Below, one piece after another: positions 30,001 to 43,700 of a stretch of 64,000 nt of DNA (the first letter of the stretch is position 1; the number at the start of each line of letters is the position of its first letter). The DNA comes from JANQIO01 sp043513815 (lineage in GTDB: Bacteria; Pseudomonadota; Gammaproteobacteria; Pseudomonadales; Halieaceae). The stretch covers positions 1-64,000 of the forward strand of contig CP121313.1 in NCBI GenBank assembly GCA_043513815.1. The letters run 5' to 3'. The position numbers and the translations under genes are program-made. The notes under the pieces are model-generated. The model saw nothing but the letters and a program-made list of their open reading frames with translations. It made no database searches and had not been told where the DNA came from.

Positions 30001-33000
30001 TGAACTCACGTTGCCGTCAACATCCGCGATCGTGTACGCAAACGTATCGCCCGTCGTATCCGAGCCATCATGCGTGTAAACAACCGTGCCATCCGTGCCG
30101 ACACTCACCGTGCCATTGCTCGGCGCACTCGTGATCACGATGCTGGTCAGATCCAGACCGCTTTCACTATCACTGTCATTCGCCGCCAGGTCGATCGTCG
30201 TCGACGCGCCCTCATCCAGCGTCGCACTATCGGCAACAACCGTCGGCGCCGTGTCATCAACCGCATTCACCGTGATCGTCACCGTCGCCGGTGAACTCAC
30301 GTTGCCGTCAACATCCGCGATCGTGTACGCAAACGTATCGCCCGTCGTATCCGAGCCATCATGCGTGTAAACAACCGTGCCATCCGTGCCGACACTCACC
30401 GTGCCATTGCTCGGCGCACTCGTGATCACGATGCTGGTCAGATCCAGACCGCTTTCACTATCACTGTCATTCGCCGCCAGGTCGATCGTCGTCGACGCGC
30501 CCTCATCCAGCGTCGCACTATCGGCAACAACCGTCGGCGCCGTGTCATCAACCGCATTCACCGTGATCGTCACCGTCGCCGGTGAACTCACGTTGCCGTC
30601 AACATCCGCGATCGTGTACGCAAACGTATCGCCCGTCGTATCCGAGCCATCATGCGTGTAAACAACCGTGCCATCCGTGCCGACACTCACCGTGCCATTG
30701 CTCGGCGCACTCGTGATCACGATGCTGGTCAGATCCAGACCGCTTTCACTATCACTGTCATTCGCCGCCAGGTCGATCGTCGTCGACGCGCCCTCATCCA
30801 GCGTCGCACTATCGGCAACAACCGTCGGCGCCGTGTCATCAACCGCATTCACCGTGATCGTCACCGTCGCCGGTGAACTCACGTTGCCGTCAACATCCGC
30901 GATCGTGTACGCAAACGTATCGCCCGTCGTATCCGAGCCATCATGCGTGTAAACAACCGTGCCATCCGTGCCGACACTCACCGTGCCATTGCTCGGCGCA
31001 CTCGTGATCACGATGCTGGTCAGATCCAGACCGCTTTCACTATCACTGTCATTCGCCGCCAGGTCGATCGTCGTCGACGCGCCCTCATCCAGCGTCGCAC
31101 TATCGGCAACAACCGTCGGCGCCGTGTCATCAACCGCATTCACCGTGATCGTCACCGTCGCCGGTGAACTCACGTTGCCGTCAACATCCGCGATCGTGTA
31201 CGCAAACGTATCGCCCGTCGTATCCGAGCCATCATGCGTGTAAACAACCGTGCCATCCGTGCCGACACTCACCGTGCCATTGCTCGGCGCACTCGTGATC
31301 ACGATGCTGGTCAGATCCAGACCGCTTTCACTATCACTGTCATTCGCCGCCAGGTCGATCGTCGTCGACGCGCCCTCATCCAGCGTCGCACTATCGGCAA
31401 CAACCGTCGGCGCCGTGTCATCAACCGCATTCACCGTGATCGTCACCGTCGCCGGTGAACTCACGTTGCCGTCAACATCCGCGATCGTGTACGCAAACGT
31501 ATCGCCCGTCGTATCCGAGCCATCATGCGTGTAAACAACCGTGCCATCCGTGCCGACACTCACCGTGCCATTGCTCGGCGCACTCGTGATCACGATGCTG
31601 GTCAGATCCAGACCGCTTTCACTATCACTGTCATTCGCCGCCAGGTCGATCGTCGTCGACGCGCCCTCATCCAGCGTCGCACTATCGGCAACAACCGTCG
31701 GCGCCGTGTCATCAACCGCATTCACCGTGATCGTCACCGTCGCCGGTGAACTCACGTTGCCGTCAACATCCGCGATCGTGTACGCAAACGTATCGCCCGT
31801 CGTATCCGAGCCATCATGCGTGTAAACAACCGTGCCATCCGTGCCGACACTCACCGTGCCATTGCTCGGCGCACTCGTGATCACGATGCTGGTCAGATCC
31901 AGACCGCTTTCACTATCACTGTCATTCGCCGCCAGGTCGATCGTCGTCGACGCGCCCTCATCCAGCGTCGCACTATCGGCAACAACCGTCGGCGCCGTGT
32001 CATCAACCGCATTCACCGTGATCGTCACCGTCGCCGGTGAACTCACGTTGCCGTCAACATCCGCGATCGTGTACGCAAACGTATCGCCCGTCGTATCCGA
32101 GCCATCATGCGTGTAAACAACCGTGCCATCCGTGCCGACACTCACCGTGCCATTGCTCGGCGCACTCGTGATCACGATGCTGGTCAGATCCAGACCGCTT
32201 TCACTATCACTGTCATTCGCCGCCAGGTCGATCGTCGTCGACGCGCCCTCATCCAGCGTCGCACTATCGGCAACAACCGTCGGCGCCGTGTCATCAACCG
32301 CATTCACCGTGATCGTCACCGTCGCCGGTGAACTCACGTTGCCGTCAACATCCGCGATCGTGTACGCAAACGTATCGCCCGTCGTATCCGAGCCATCATG
32401 CGTGTAAACAACCGTGCCATCCGTGCCGACACTCACCGTGCCATTGCTCGGCGCACTCGTGATCACGATGCTGGTCAGATCCAGACCGCTTTCACTATCA
32501 CTGTCATTCGCCGCCAGGTCGATCGTCGTCGACGCGCCCTCATCCAGCGTCGCACTATCGGCAACAACCGTCGGCGCCGTGTCATCAACCGCATTCACCG
32601 TGATCGTCACCGTCGCCGGTGAACTCACGTTGCCGTCAACATCCGCGATCGTGTACGCAAACGTATCGCCCGTCGTATCCGAGCCATCATGCGTGTAAAC
32701 AACCGTGCCATCCGTGCCGACACTCACCGTGCCATTGCTCGGCGCACTCGTGATCACGATGCTGGTCAGATCCAGACCGCTTTCACTATCACTGTCATTC
32801 GCCGCCAGGTCGATCGTCGTCGACGCGCCCTCATCCAGCGTCGCACTATCGGCAACAACCGTCGGCGCCGTGTCATCAACCGCATTCACCGTGATCGTCA
32901 CCGTCGCCGGTGAACTCACGTTGCCGTCAACATCCGCGATCGTGTACGCAAACGTATCGCCCGTCGTATCCGAGCCATCATGCGTGTAAACAACCGTGCC

Positions 33001-36000
33001 ATCCGTGCCGACACTCACCGTGCCATTGCTCGGCGCACTCGTGATCACGATGCTGGTCAGATCCAGACCGCTTTCACTATCACTGTCATTCGCCGCCAGG
33101 TCGATCGTCGTCGACGCGCCCTCATCCAGCGTCGCACTATCGGCAACAACCGTCGGCGCCGTGTCATCAACCGCATTCACCGTGATCGTCACCGTCGCCG
33201 GTGAACTCACGTTGCCGTCAACATCCGCGATCGTGTACGCAAACGTATCGCCCGTCGTATCCGAGCCATCATGCGTGTAAACAACCGTGCCATCCGTGCC
33301 GACACTCACCGTGCCATTGCTCGGCGCACTCGTGATCACGATGCTGGTCAGATCCAGACCGCTTTCACTATCACTGTCATTCGCCGCCAGGTCGATCGTC
33401 GTCGACGCGCCCTCATCCAGCGTCGCACTATCGGCAACAACCGTCGGCGCCGTGTCATCAACCGCATTCACCGTGATCGTCACCGTCGCCGGTGAACTCA
33501 CGTTGCCGTCAACATCCGCGATCGTGTACGCAAACGTATCGCCCGTCGTATCCGAGCCATCATGCGTGTAAACAACCGTGCCATCCGTGCCGACACTCAC
33601 CGTGCCATTGCTCGGCGCACTCGTGATCACGATGCTGGTCAGATCCAGACCGCTTTCACTATCACTGTCATTCGCCGCCAGGTCGATCGTCGTCGACGCG
33701 CCCTCATCCAGCGTCGCACTATCGGCAACAACCGTCGGCGCCGTGTCATCAACCGCATTCACCGTGATCGTCACCGTCGCCGGTGAACTCACGTTGCCGT
33801 CAACATCCGCGATCGTGTACGCAAACGTATCGCCCGTCGTATCCGAGCCATCATGCGTGTAAACAACCGTGCCATCCGTGCCGACACTCACCGTGCCATT
33901 GCTCGGCGCACTCGTGATCACGATGCTGGTCAGATCCAGACCGCTTTCACTATCACTGTCATTCGCCGCCAGGTCGATCGTCGTCGACGCGCCCTCATCC
34001 AGCGTCGCACTATCGGCAACAACCGTCGGCGCCGTGTCATCAACCGCATTCACCGTGATCGTCACCGTCGCCGGTGAACTCACGTTGCCGTCAACATCCG
34101 CGATCGTGTACGCAAACGTATCGCCCGTCGTATCCGAGCCATCATGCGTGTAAACAACCGTGCCATCCGTGCCGACACTCACCGTGCCATTGCTCGGCGC
34201 ACTCGTGATCACGATGCTGGTCAGATCCAGACCGCTTTCACTATCACTGTCATTCGCCGCCAGGTCGATCGTCGTCGACGCGCCCTCATCCAGCGTCGCA
34301 CTATCGGCAACAACCGTCGGCGCCGTGTCATCAACCGCATTCACCGTGATCGTCACCGTCGCCGGTGAACTCACGTTGCCGTCAACATCCGCGATCGTGT
34401 ACGCAAACGTATCGCCCGTCGTATCCGAGCCATCATGCGTGTAAACAACCGTGCCATCCGTGCCGACACTCACCGTGCCATTGCTCGGCGCACTCGTGAT
34501 CACGATGCTGGTCAGATCCAGACCGCTTTCACTATCACTGTCATTCGCCGCCAGGTCGATCGTCGTCGACGCGCCCTCATCCAGCGTCGCACTATCGGCA
34601 ACAACCGTCGGCGCCGTGTCATCAACCGCATTCACCGTGATCGTCACCGTCGCCGGTGAACTCACGTTGCCGTCAACATCCGCGATCGTGTACGCAAACG
34701 TATCGCCCGTCGTATCCGAGCCATCATGCGTGTAAACAACCGTGCCATCCGTGCCGACACTCACCGTGCCATTGCTCGGCGCACTCGTGATCACGATGCT
34801 GGTCAGATCCAGACCGCTTTCACTATCACTGTCATTCGCCGCCAGGTCGATCGTCGTCGACGCGCCCTCATCCAGCGTCGCACTATCGGCAACAACCGTC
34901 GGCGCCGTGTCATCAACCGCATTCACCGTGATCGTCACCGTCGCCGGTGAACTCACGTTGCCGTCAACATCCGCGATCGTGTACGCAAACGTATCGCCCG
35001 TCGTATCCGAGCCATCATGCGTGTAAACAACCGTGCCATCCGTGCCGACACTCACCGTGCCATTGCTCGGCGCACTCGTGATCACGATGCTGGTCAGATC
35101 CAGACCGCTTTCACTATCACTGTCATTCGCCGCCAGGTCGATCGTCGTCGACGCGCCCTCATCCAGCGTCGCACTATCGGCAACAACCGTCGGCGCCGTG
35201 TCATCAACCGCATTCACCGTGATCGTCACCGTCGCCGGTGAACTCACGTTGCCGTCAACATCCGCGATCGTGTACGCAAACGTATCGCCCGTCGTATCCG
35301 AGCCATCATGCGTGTAAACAACCGTGCCATCCGTGCCGACACTCACCGTGCCATTGCTCGGCGCACTCGTGATCACGATGCTGGTCAGATCCAGACCGCT
35401 TTCACTATCACTGTCATTCGCCGCCAGGTCGATCGTCGTCGACGCGCCCTCATCCAGCGTCGCACTATCGGCAACAACCGTCGGCGCCGTGTCATCAACC
35501 GCATTCACCGTGATCGTCACCGTCGCCGGTGAACTCACGTTGCCGTCAACATCCGCGATCGTGTACGCAAACGTATCGCCCGTCGTATCCGAGCCATCAT
35601 GCGTGTAAACAACCGTGCCATCCGTGCCGACACTCACCGTGCCATTGCTCGGCGCACTCGTGATCACGATGCTGGTCAGATCCAGACCGCTTTCACTATC
35701 ACTGTCATTCGCCGCCAGGTCGATCGTCGTCGACGCGCCCTCATCCAGCGTCGCACTATCGGCAACAACCGTCGGCGCCGTGTCATCAACCGCATTCACC
35801 GTGATCGTCACCGTCGCCGGTGAACTCACGTTGCCGTCAACATCCGCGATCGTGTACGCAAACGTATCGCCCGTCGTATCCGAGCCATCATGCGTGTAAA
35901 CAACCGTGCCATCCGTGCCGACACTCACCGTGCCATTGCTCGGCGCACTCGTGATCACGATGCTGGTCAGATCCAGACCGCTTTCACTATCACTGTCATT

Positions 36001-39000
36001 CGCCGCCAGGTCGATCGTCGTCGACGCGCCCTCATCCAGCGTCGCACTATCGGCAACAACCGTCGGCGCCGTGTCATCAACCGCATTCACCGTGATCGTC
36101 ACCGTCGCCGGTGAACTCACGTTGCCGTCAACATCCGCGATCGTGTACGCAAACGTATCGCCCGTCGTATCCGAGCCATCATGCGTGTAAACAACCGTGC
36201 CATCCGTGCCGACACTCACCGTGCCATTGCTCGGCGCACTCGTGATCACGATGCTGGTCAGATCCAGACCGCTTTCACTATCACTGTCATTCGCCGCCAG
36301 GTCGATCGTCGTCGACGCGCCCTCATCCAGCGTCGCACTATCGGCAACAACCGTCGGCGCCGTGTCATCAACCGCATTCACCGTGATCGTCACCGTCGCC
36401 GGTGAACTCACGTTGCCGTCAACATCCGCGATCGTGTACGCAAACGTATCGCCCGTCGTATCCGAGCCATCATGCGTGTAAACAACCGTGCCATCCGTGC
36501 CGACACTCACCGTGCCATTGCTCGGCGCACTCGTGATCACGATGCTGGTCAGATCCAGACCGCTTTCACTATCACTGTCATTCGCCGCCAGGTCGATCGT
36601 CGTCGACGCGCCCTCATCCAGCGTCGCACTATCGGCAACAACCGTCGGCGCCGTGTCATCAACCGCATTCACCGTGATCGTCACCGTCGCCGGTGAACTC
36701 ACGTTGCCGTCAACATCCGCGATCGTGTACGCAAACGTATCGCCCGTCGTATCCGAGCCATCATGCGTGTAAACAACCGTGCCATCCGTGCCGACACTCA
36801 CCGTGCCATTGCTCGGCGCACTCGTGATCACGATGCTGGTCAGATCCAGACCGCTTTCACTATCACTGTCATTCGCCGCCAGGTCGATCGTCGTCGACGC
36901 GCCCTCATCCAGCGTCGCACTATCGGCAACAACCGTCGGCGCCGTGTCATCAACCGCATTCACCGTGATCGTCACCGTCGCCGGTGAACTCACGTTGCCG
37001 TCAACATCCGCGATCGTGTACGCAAACGTATCGCCCGTCGTATCCGAGCCATCATGCGTGTAAACAACCGTGCCATCCGTGCCGACACTCACCGTGCCAT
37101 TGCTCGGCGCACTCGTGATCACGATGCTGGTCAGATCCAGACCGCTTTCACTATCACTGTCATTCGCCGCCAGGTCGATCGTCGTCGACGCGCCCTCATC
37201 CAGCGTCGCACTATCGGCAACAACCGTCGGCGCCGTGTCATCAACCGCATTCACCGTGATCGTCACCGTCGCCGGTGAACTCACGTTGCCGTCAACATCC
37301 GCGATCGTGTACGCAAACGTATCGCCCGTCGTATCCGAGCCATCATGCGTGTAAACAACCGTGCCATCCGTGCCGACACTCACCGTGCCATTGCTCGGCG
37401 CACTCGTGATCACGATGCTGGTCAGATCCAGACCGCTTTCACTATCACTGTCATTCGCCGCCAGGTCGATCGTCGTCGACGCGCCCTCATCCAGCGTCGC
37501 ACTATCGGCAACAACCGTCGGCGCCGTGTCATCAACCGCATTCACCGTGATCGTCACCGTCGCCGGTGAACTCACGTTGCCGTCAACATCCGCGATCGTG
37601 TACGCAAACGTATCGCCCGTCGTATCCGAGCCATCATGCGTGTAAACAACCGTGCCATCCGTGCCGACACTCACCGTGCCATTGCTCGGCGCACTCGTGA
37701 TCACGATGCTGGTCAGATCCAGACCGCTTTCACTATCACTGTCATTCGCCGCCAGGTCGATCGTCGTCGACGCGCCCTCATCCAGCGTCGCACTATCGGC
37801 AACAACCGTCGGCGCCGTGTCATCAACCGCATTCACCGTGATCGTCACCGTCGCCGGTGAACTCACGTTGCCGTCAACATCCGCGATCGTGTACGCAAAC
37901 GTATCGCCCGTCGTATCCGAGCCATCATGCGTGTAAACAACCGTGCCATCCGTGCCGACACTCACCGTGCCATTGCTCGGCGCACTCGTGATCACGATGC
38001 TGGTCAGATCCAGACCGCTTTCACTATCACTGTCATTCGCCGCCAGGTCGATCGTCGTCGACGCGCCCTCATCCAGCGTCGCACTATCGGCAACAACCGT
38101 CGGCGCCGTGTCATCAACCGCATTCACCGTGATCGTCACCGTCGCCGGTGAACTCACGTTGCCGTCAACATCCGCGATCGTGTACGCAAACGTATCGCCC
38201 GTCGTATCCGAGCCATCATGCGTGTAAACAACCGTGCCATCCGTGCCGACACTCACCGTGCCATTGCTCGGCGCACTCGTGATCACGATGCTGGTCAGAT
38301 CCAGACCGCTTTCACTATCACTGTCATTCGCCGCCAGGTCGATCGTCGTCGACGCGCCCTCATCCAGCGTCGCACTATCGGCAACAACCGTCGGCGCCGT
38401 GTCATCAACCGCATTCACCGTGATCGTCACCGTCGCCGGTGAACTCACGTTGCCGTCAACATCCGCGATCGTGTACGCAAACGTATCGCCCGTCGTATCC
38501 GAGCCATCATGCGTGTAAACAACCGTGCCATCCGTGCCGACACTCACCGTGCCATTGCTCGGCGCACTCGTGATCACGATGCTGGTCAGATCCAGACCGC
38601 TTTCACTATCACTGTCATTCGCCGCCAGGTCGATCGTCGTCGACGCGCCCTCATCCAGCGTCGCACTATCGGCAACAACCGTCGGCGCCGTGTCATCAAC
38701 CGCATTCACCGTGATCGTCACCGTCGCCGGTGAACTCACGTTGCCGTCAACATCCGCGATCGTGTACGCAAACGTATCGCCCGTCGTATCCGAGCCATCA
38801 TGCGTGTAAACAACCGTGCCATCCGTGCCGACACTCACCGTGCCATTGCTCGGCGCACTCGTGATCACGATGCTGGTCAGATCCAGACCGCTTTCACTAT
38901 CACTGTCATTCGCCGCCAGGTCGATCGTCGTCGACGCGCCCTCATCCAGCGTCGCACTATCGGCAACAACCGTCGGCGCCGTGTCATCAACCGCATTCAC

Positions 39001-40737
39001 CGTGATCGTCACCGTCGCCGGTGAACTCACGTTGCCGTCAACATCCGCGATCGTGTACGCAAACGTATCGCCCGTCGTATCCGAGCCATCATGCGTGTAA
39101 ACAACCGTGCCATCCGTGCCGACACTCACCGTGCCATTGCTCGGCGCACTCGTGATCACGATGCTGGTCAGATCCAGACCGCTTTCACTATCACTGTCAT
39201 TCGCCGCCAGGTCGATCGTCGTCGACGCGCCCTCATCCAGCGTCGCACTATCGGCAACAACCGTCGGCGCCGTGTCATCAACCGCATTCACCGTGATCGT
39301 CACCGTCGCCGGTGAACTCACGTTGCCGTCAACATCCGCGATCGTGTACGCAAACGTATCGCCCGTCGTATCCGAGCCATCATGCGTGTAAACAACCGTG
39401 CCATCCGTGCCGACACTCACCGTGCCATTGCTCGGCGCACTCGTGATCACGATGCTGGTCAGATCCAGACCGCTTTCACTATCACTGTCATTCGCCGCCA
39501 GGTCGATCGTCGTCGACGCGCCCTCATCCAGCGTCGCACTATCGGCAACAACCGTCGGCGCCGTGTCATCAACCGCATTCACCGTGATCGTCACCGTCGC
39601 CGGTGAACTCACGTTGCCGTCAACATCCGCGATCGTGTACGCAAACGTATCGCCCGTCGTATCCGAGCCATCATGCGTGTAAACAACCGTGCCATCCGTG
39701 CCGACACTCACCGTGCCATTGCTCGGCGCACTCGTGATCACGATGCTGGTCAGATCCAGACCGCTTTCACTATCACTGTCATTCGCCGCCAGGTCGATCG
39801 TCGTCGACGCGCCCTCATCCAGCGTCGCACTATCGGCAACAACCGTCGGCGCCGTGTCATCAACCGCATTCACCGTGATCGTCACCGTCGCCGGTGAACT
39901 CACGTTGCCGTCAACATCCGCGATCGTGTACGCAAACGTATCGCCCGTCGTATCCGAGCCATCATGCGTGTAAACAACCGTGCCATCCGTGCCGACACTC
40001 ACCGTGCCATTGCTCGGCGCACTCGTGATCACGATGCTGGTCAGATCCAGACCGCTTTCACTATCACTGTCATTCGCCGCCAGGTCGATCGTCGTCGACG
40101 CGCCCTCATCCAGCGTCGCACTATCGGCAACAACCGTCGGCGCCGTGTCATCAACCGCATTCACCGTGATCGTCACCGTCGCCGGTGAACTCACGTTGCC
40201 GTCAACATCCGCGATCGTGTACGCAAACGTATCGCCCGTCGTATCCGAGCCATCATGCGTGTAAACAACCGTGCCATCCGTGCCGACACTCACCGTGCCA
40301 TTGCTCGGCGCACTCGTGATCACGATGCTGGTCAGATCCAGACCGCTTTCACTATCACTGTCATTCGCCGCCAGGTCGATCGTCGTCGACGCGCCCTCAT
40401 CCAGCGTCGCACTATCGGCAACAACCGTCGGCGCCGTGTCATCAACCGCATTCACCGTGATCGTCACCGTCGCCGGTGAACTCACGTTGCCGTCAACATC
40501 CGCGATCGTGTACGCAAACGTATCGCCCGTCGTATCCGAGCCATCATGCGTGTAAACAACCGTGCCATCCGTGCCGACACTCACCGTGCCATTGCTCGGC
40601 GCACTCGTGATCACGATGCTGGTCAGATCCAGACCGCTTTCACTATCACTGTCATTCGCCGCCAGGTCGATCGTCGTCGACGCGCCCTCATCCAGCGTCG
40701 CACTATCGGCAACAACCGTCGGCGCCGTGTCATCAAC
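1..40737 (-). repeat. 140 tandem copies of a 291-bp coding unit (97 aa, tandem-95/Big_9-like)
   Basis: The period is exactly 291 bp, so every copy keeps frame, and 140 x 291 = 40,740. The copy nearest the N-terminus departs from the unit only in its outermost bases (from 40738). Each unit starts around AVDDTAPTVVAD, contains ATLDEGAST, AANDSDSESGLDL, NGTVSVGTDGTVVYTHDG, DTFAYTIADVDGN, and ends SSPATVTITVN, which is the layout of bacterial Ig-like/cadherin-like 'tandem-95' repeats. No base differences between copies were seen by eye, and translations in two other frames are the same in every copy. Per unit there are 14 Asp, 2 Glu, 18 Thr, one His, and no Lys, Arg, Cys, Met, Gln or Trp. The array continues beyond position 1, so 140 is a minimum. 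Confidence 0.97.
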
Positions 40738-43700
40738 AGGCGTGACAGCGAAGCTAAACGTTCCGGTGATCGCGCCGCCACCATCTTCATCACCGTCGTC
40801 GACACTGAAGTTGAAGCTGTCCGACGTCGTATCGCTATCGTCGTGGGTGTAGGTGATGAGATTGTTGTCGATATCGTCCTGGGTGAACGTTGCACCCACT
40901 GTGGCCAGGACCCCGTTGATCAGCAGGGAGCCATTGCCGGGCAGCGAATCTACAACGTAGGTGATGTCAGTGGCAGCGTCGTCTATGTCTGATGCGGCGA
41001 GGAAGGCGCTGGTGATGGTGGCGGTGGCACCTTCATCCAGTGTAATTGTGCTGTTGGTCGTGAGCGTCGGCGGATCGTTGACGCCGGTCACCGTCACCGT
41101 GAGGGTCGCCGTCTCTGTCTGGCCATCGGCTGCCGTTACCGTGTAGGTAATGGTGTCGGAGGCCGTATCACCAGGGGCCAGGTACTCGAACTGGCCGTTG
41201 GGGTCGTAGGTATAGCTGCCATCGGTGGACACCGTGAACTCACCGCCGCCGGTGCCCGTTACTGTGGCGCTGGTGTCAGGGCCATTATCGGGATCCGCCA
41301 GGGTTTCGGTGGTAGTCCCGGTTATCGCGCTGACGTAGGGGTCGGCGTTGATGGAGGCCAGATAATTATTCGCTATCTGGCTGGCGGGTATCGTCTCACC
41401 GTTGGTGGTGGATTCGTCGTAGATCCGTATGTTGGCGATCTGGCCGATGAAGTTGTTGGGTGTTGCCGTACTCTGGGAGCTGCCGCCCTGGGCGCCAGAT
41501 GAGGTACCGATGGCGATGGACTGGTCCTCTCGCCCCCAGTCATCAAGGTTGTTGACTGGCGTCGAGGCCTGCAGGCCGCCGGCGGCCGTGCCGCCGTTCA
41601 CAAAGAAATCGATAAAGCTGGCGGCGTCATCATCGACGATGCGCACCACCACATGTGTGAACTCCGCCGTCGGATCTATGGCGCCGCCGAGGTCGATCTC
41701 TGCGGTGGCAACAACACCATTGTCGTCATCATCGAAGTAGACGATAAACTTGCCGTCCGCGGGGTCGGCAGCCGCCTCATAGACCAGCGAGAAGCCGTTT
41801 GTGGCGTCTCCGGACTCAATGATTATGTACTCTTCGCCCGCCACCACCGCCGGGTCGATTTTGAGCCAGAACTCGAATGCGGTTGGCTCTTCGGTCAACA
41901 CCTCTGCCGGAAAACCGGATGAAATCGCTGTGGAGTTGCCGGTGCCGTCAAAGTCGTAGGCGGCAGTGATCGCGGTCAGGTTGGTAGTAGGGTTGGTATC
42001 ACGCGTGACACCGCTGCCCAGGGTCAGGTCCAGGCCCGCCGTGCCGGCATCCTCCCAGATACTATCGCCATCGGTATCCGCCGCCGCATCGAAATTGGCA
42101 ACAAGATCAGTGGTATCCAGTGTTTCGGCACCCGGTGGTGGGGTGGGATCGGCGGTAGTGATGATGTCGTTGGCGAGCAGGTTGCCGCTGCCGGTACTTT
42201 CCTCGTCGACCGTGAGCGTGTCATCGGAAAGCACCAGCGTATCGCTGGTATTGATGATGAGCTCGCCGGAGCTGGTGTCGGACGTGGTAATGCCAAACTC
42301 GTCCGTGGTGGATACGCTGACTTCGTATGTGCCATCCGCCAGGGGCGCAGGCACCGCCAGGGACCAGGTGCTTCCGCTGATGGACAGCTCGGCATCGCTT
42401 GGCGTGTAGGTAACCCCGTCAAAGGTGACCTCGAGCGTGTCGGTGTTTACGTCATCAAAACTACCGGTGATGGTCGGCGTGGTGTTGGCAGTGGCCTGGG
42501 AATTGACCGTTGGTATGGCGGGCCCATCGGTCTTGATCTGAACACCCAGATCCGACGAAGCCGGCGACTCATTACCCACCTGGTCAGTAATCGTGACCGA
42601 GTAGTCGGCGGCGCCATCAGGCAATGTGACCGTGGTGATATCAATATAGCCATTGGTCACGTCCGCCGGCGATACAGCAAAGGGCGCTCCGAACGGTGCA
42701 CCATCTATATATAGCTGGACGGTATCTCCCGCCGCGACATCCTGGTTGACTGGTCCGCTCTGGTCGAAAGTCACCCTGAATGTAGGTGTGTTATCGGAGG
42801 TGAAATCATCACTGCTGGATGCACCGGTGTCAGAGCCCGGCAGCAGGTCGATAGTCGGCGCCAGCGGTGCCACACCATCCACCACAATGGAAATCGCGAA
42901 CGTATCACTGATCGGCCCGCCACCATCTTCATCACCGTCGTCAACGTCAAAGCCGAAGCTGTCGGTGACAGTGGGCGTTCCACTGTGGGTATAGGTCACC
43001 TGGCCGGCGTTGACCTGGGCCTGGGTGAAGGTGTCGTTGATGGCCGCCGCGGAACCGTTGATCAACAGCGTGCCGTTGCCGGGCAGGGAGGTTACCGTGT
43101 ATGTGATTTCGGCAGCCGTGTCGTCGGCGTCGGTCGTCTCCAGCAGGGCCACGGTGATCATGCCCGTGCCAGCATTAACTACATTGAGCCCGTTATTTGT
43201 GACCAAGACAGGCTCATCGTTGATCGGATTGACCGTAAAAGTGAACGTGCTGTCGACCGGAACACTGGCATCCTCGTTGCCGTCTTCGACATTGACATCA
43301 AATGACGCAGCCAGGGTCTCACTGCCGTCATGCAGGAAACTCACCAGGCCTGCGGTCAATTGTGCCCCGGTAAAGCTGGTCACCGGCGAACCACCGACCT
43401 GCACGCTGCCATTGACCAGGTTACTGACGTTGAACACCACGCCAGCGTCATCGTCGTCCACATCCGTATAACCCAGGTCAGCGCCGGTCAGGACGTAACC
43501 AGCTCCCTCATCTACTGTCGCGGTCAGATCGCCGTTCAAGACCGGCGCATCGTTGGCGCCGGTAATAGTGATTTCCAGCGTCGTAGTGTCGGTGCTGAGG
43601 CCGTTGTCGATCGTGTAGGTGACCGAGTCGGTAGCGGTTTCACCCGGCGCCAGGTCTTCGAAGGCGCCATTCGGATCATAGCTGTAACTGCCATCACTAT

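Noticed and set aside
97..40555. Pairs of plus-strand open frames (74 and 94 codons) recurring every 291 bp
   Set aside because: They are antisense shadows of the giant minus-strand gene. The minus frame gives a coherent Ig-like domain in every copy and continues into recognisable domains, while the plus frames break at each period.
1..40737. CRISPR array or non-coding satellite
   Set aside because: There are no variable spacers, the unit length is a multiple of three, and each unit translates into a known extracellular domain type.
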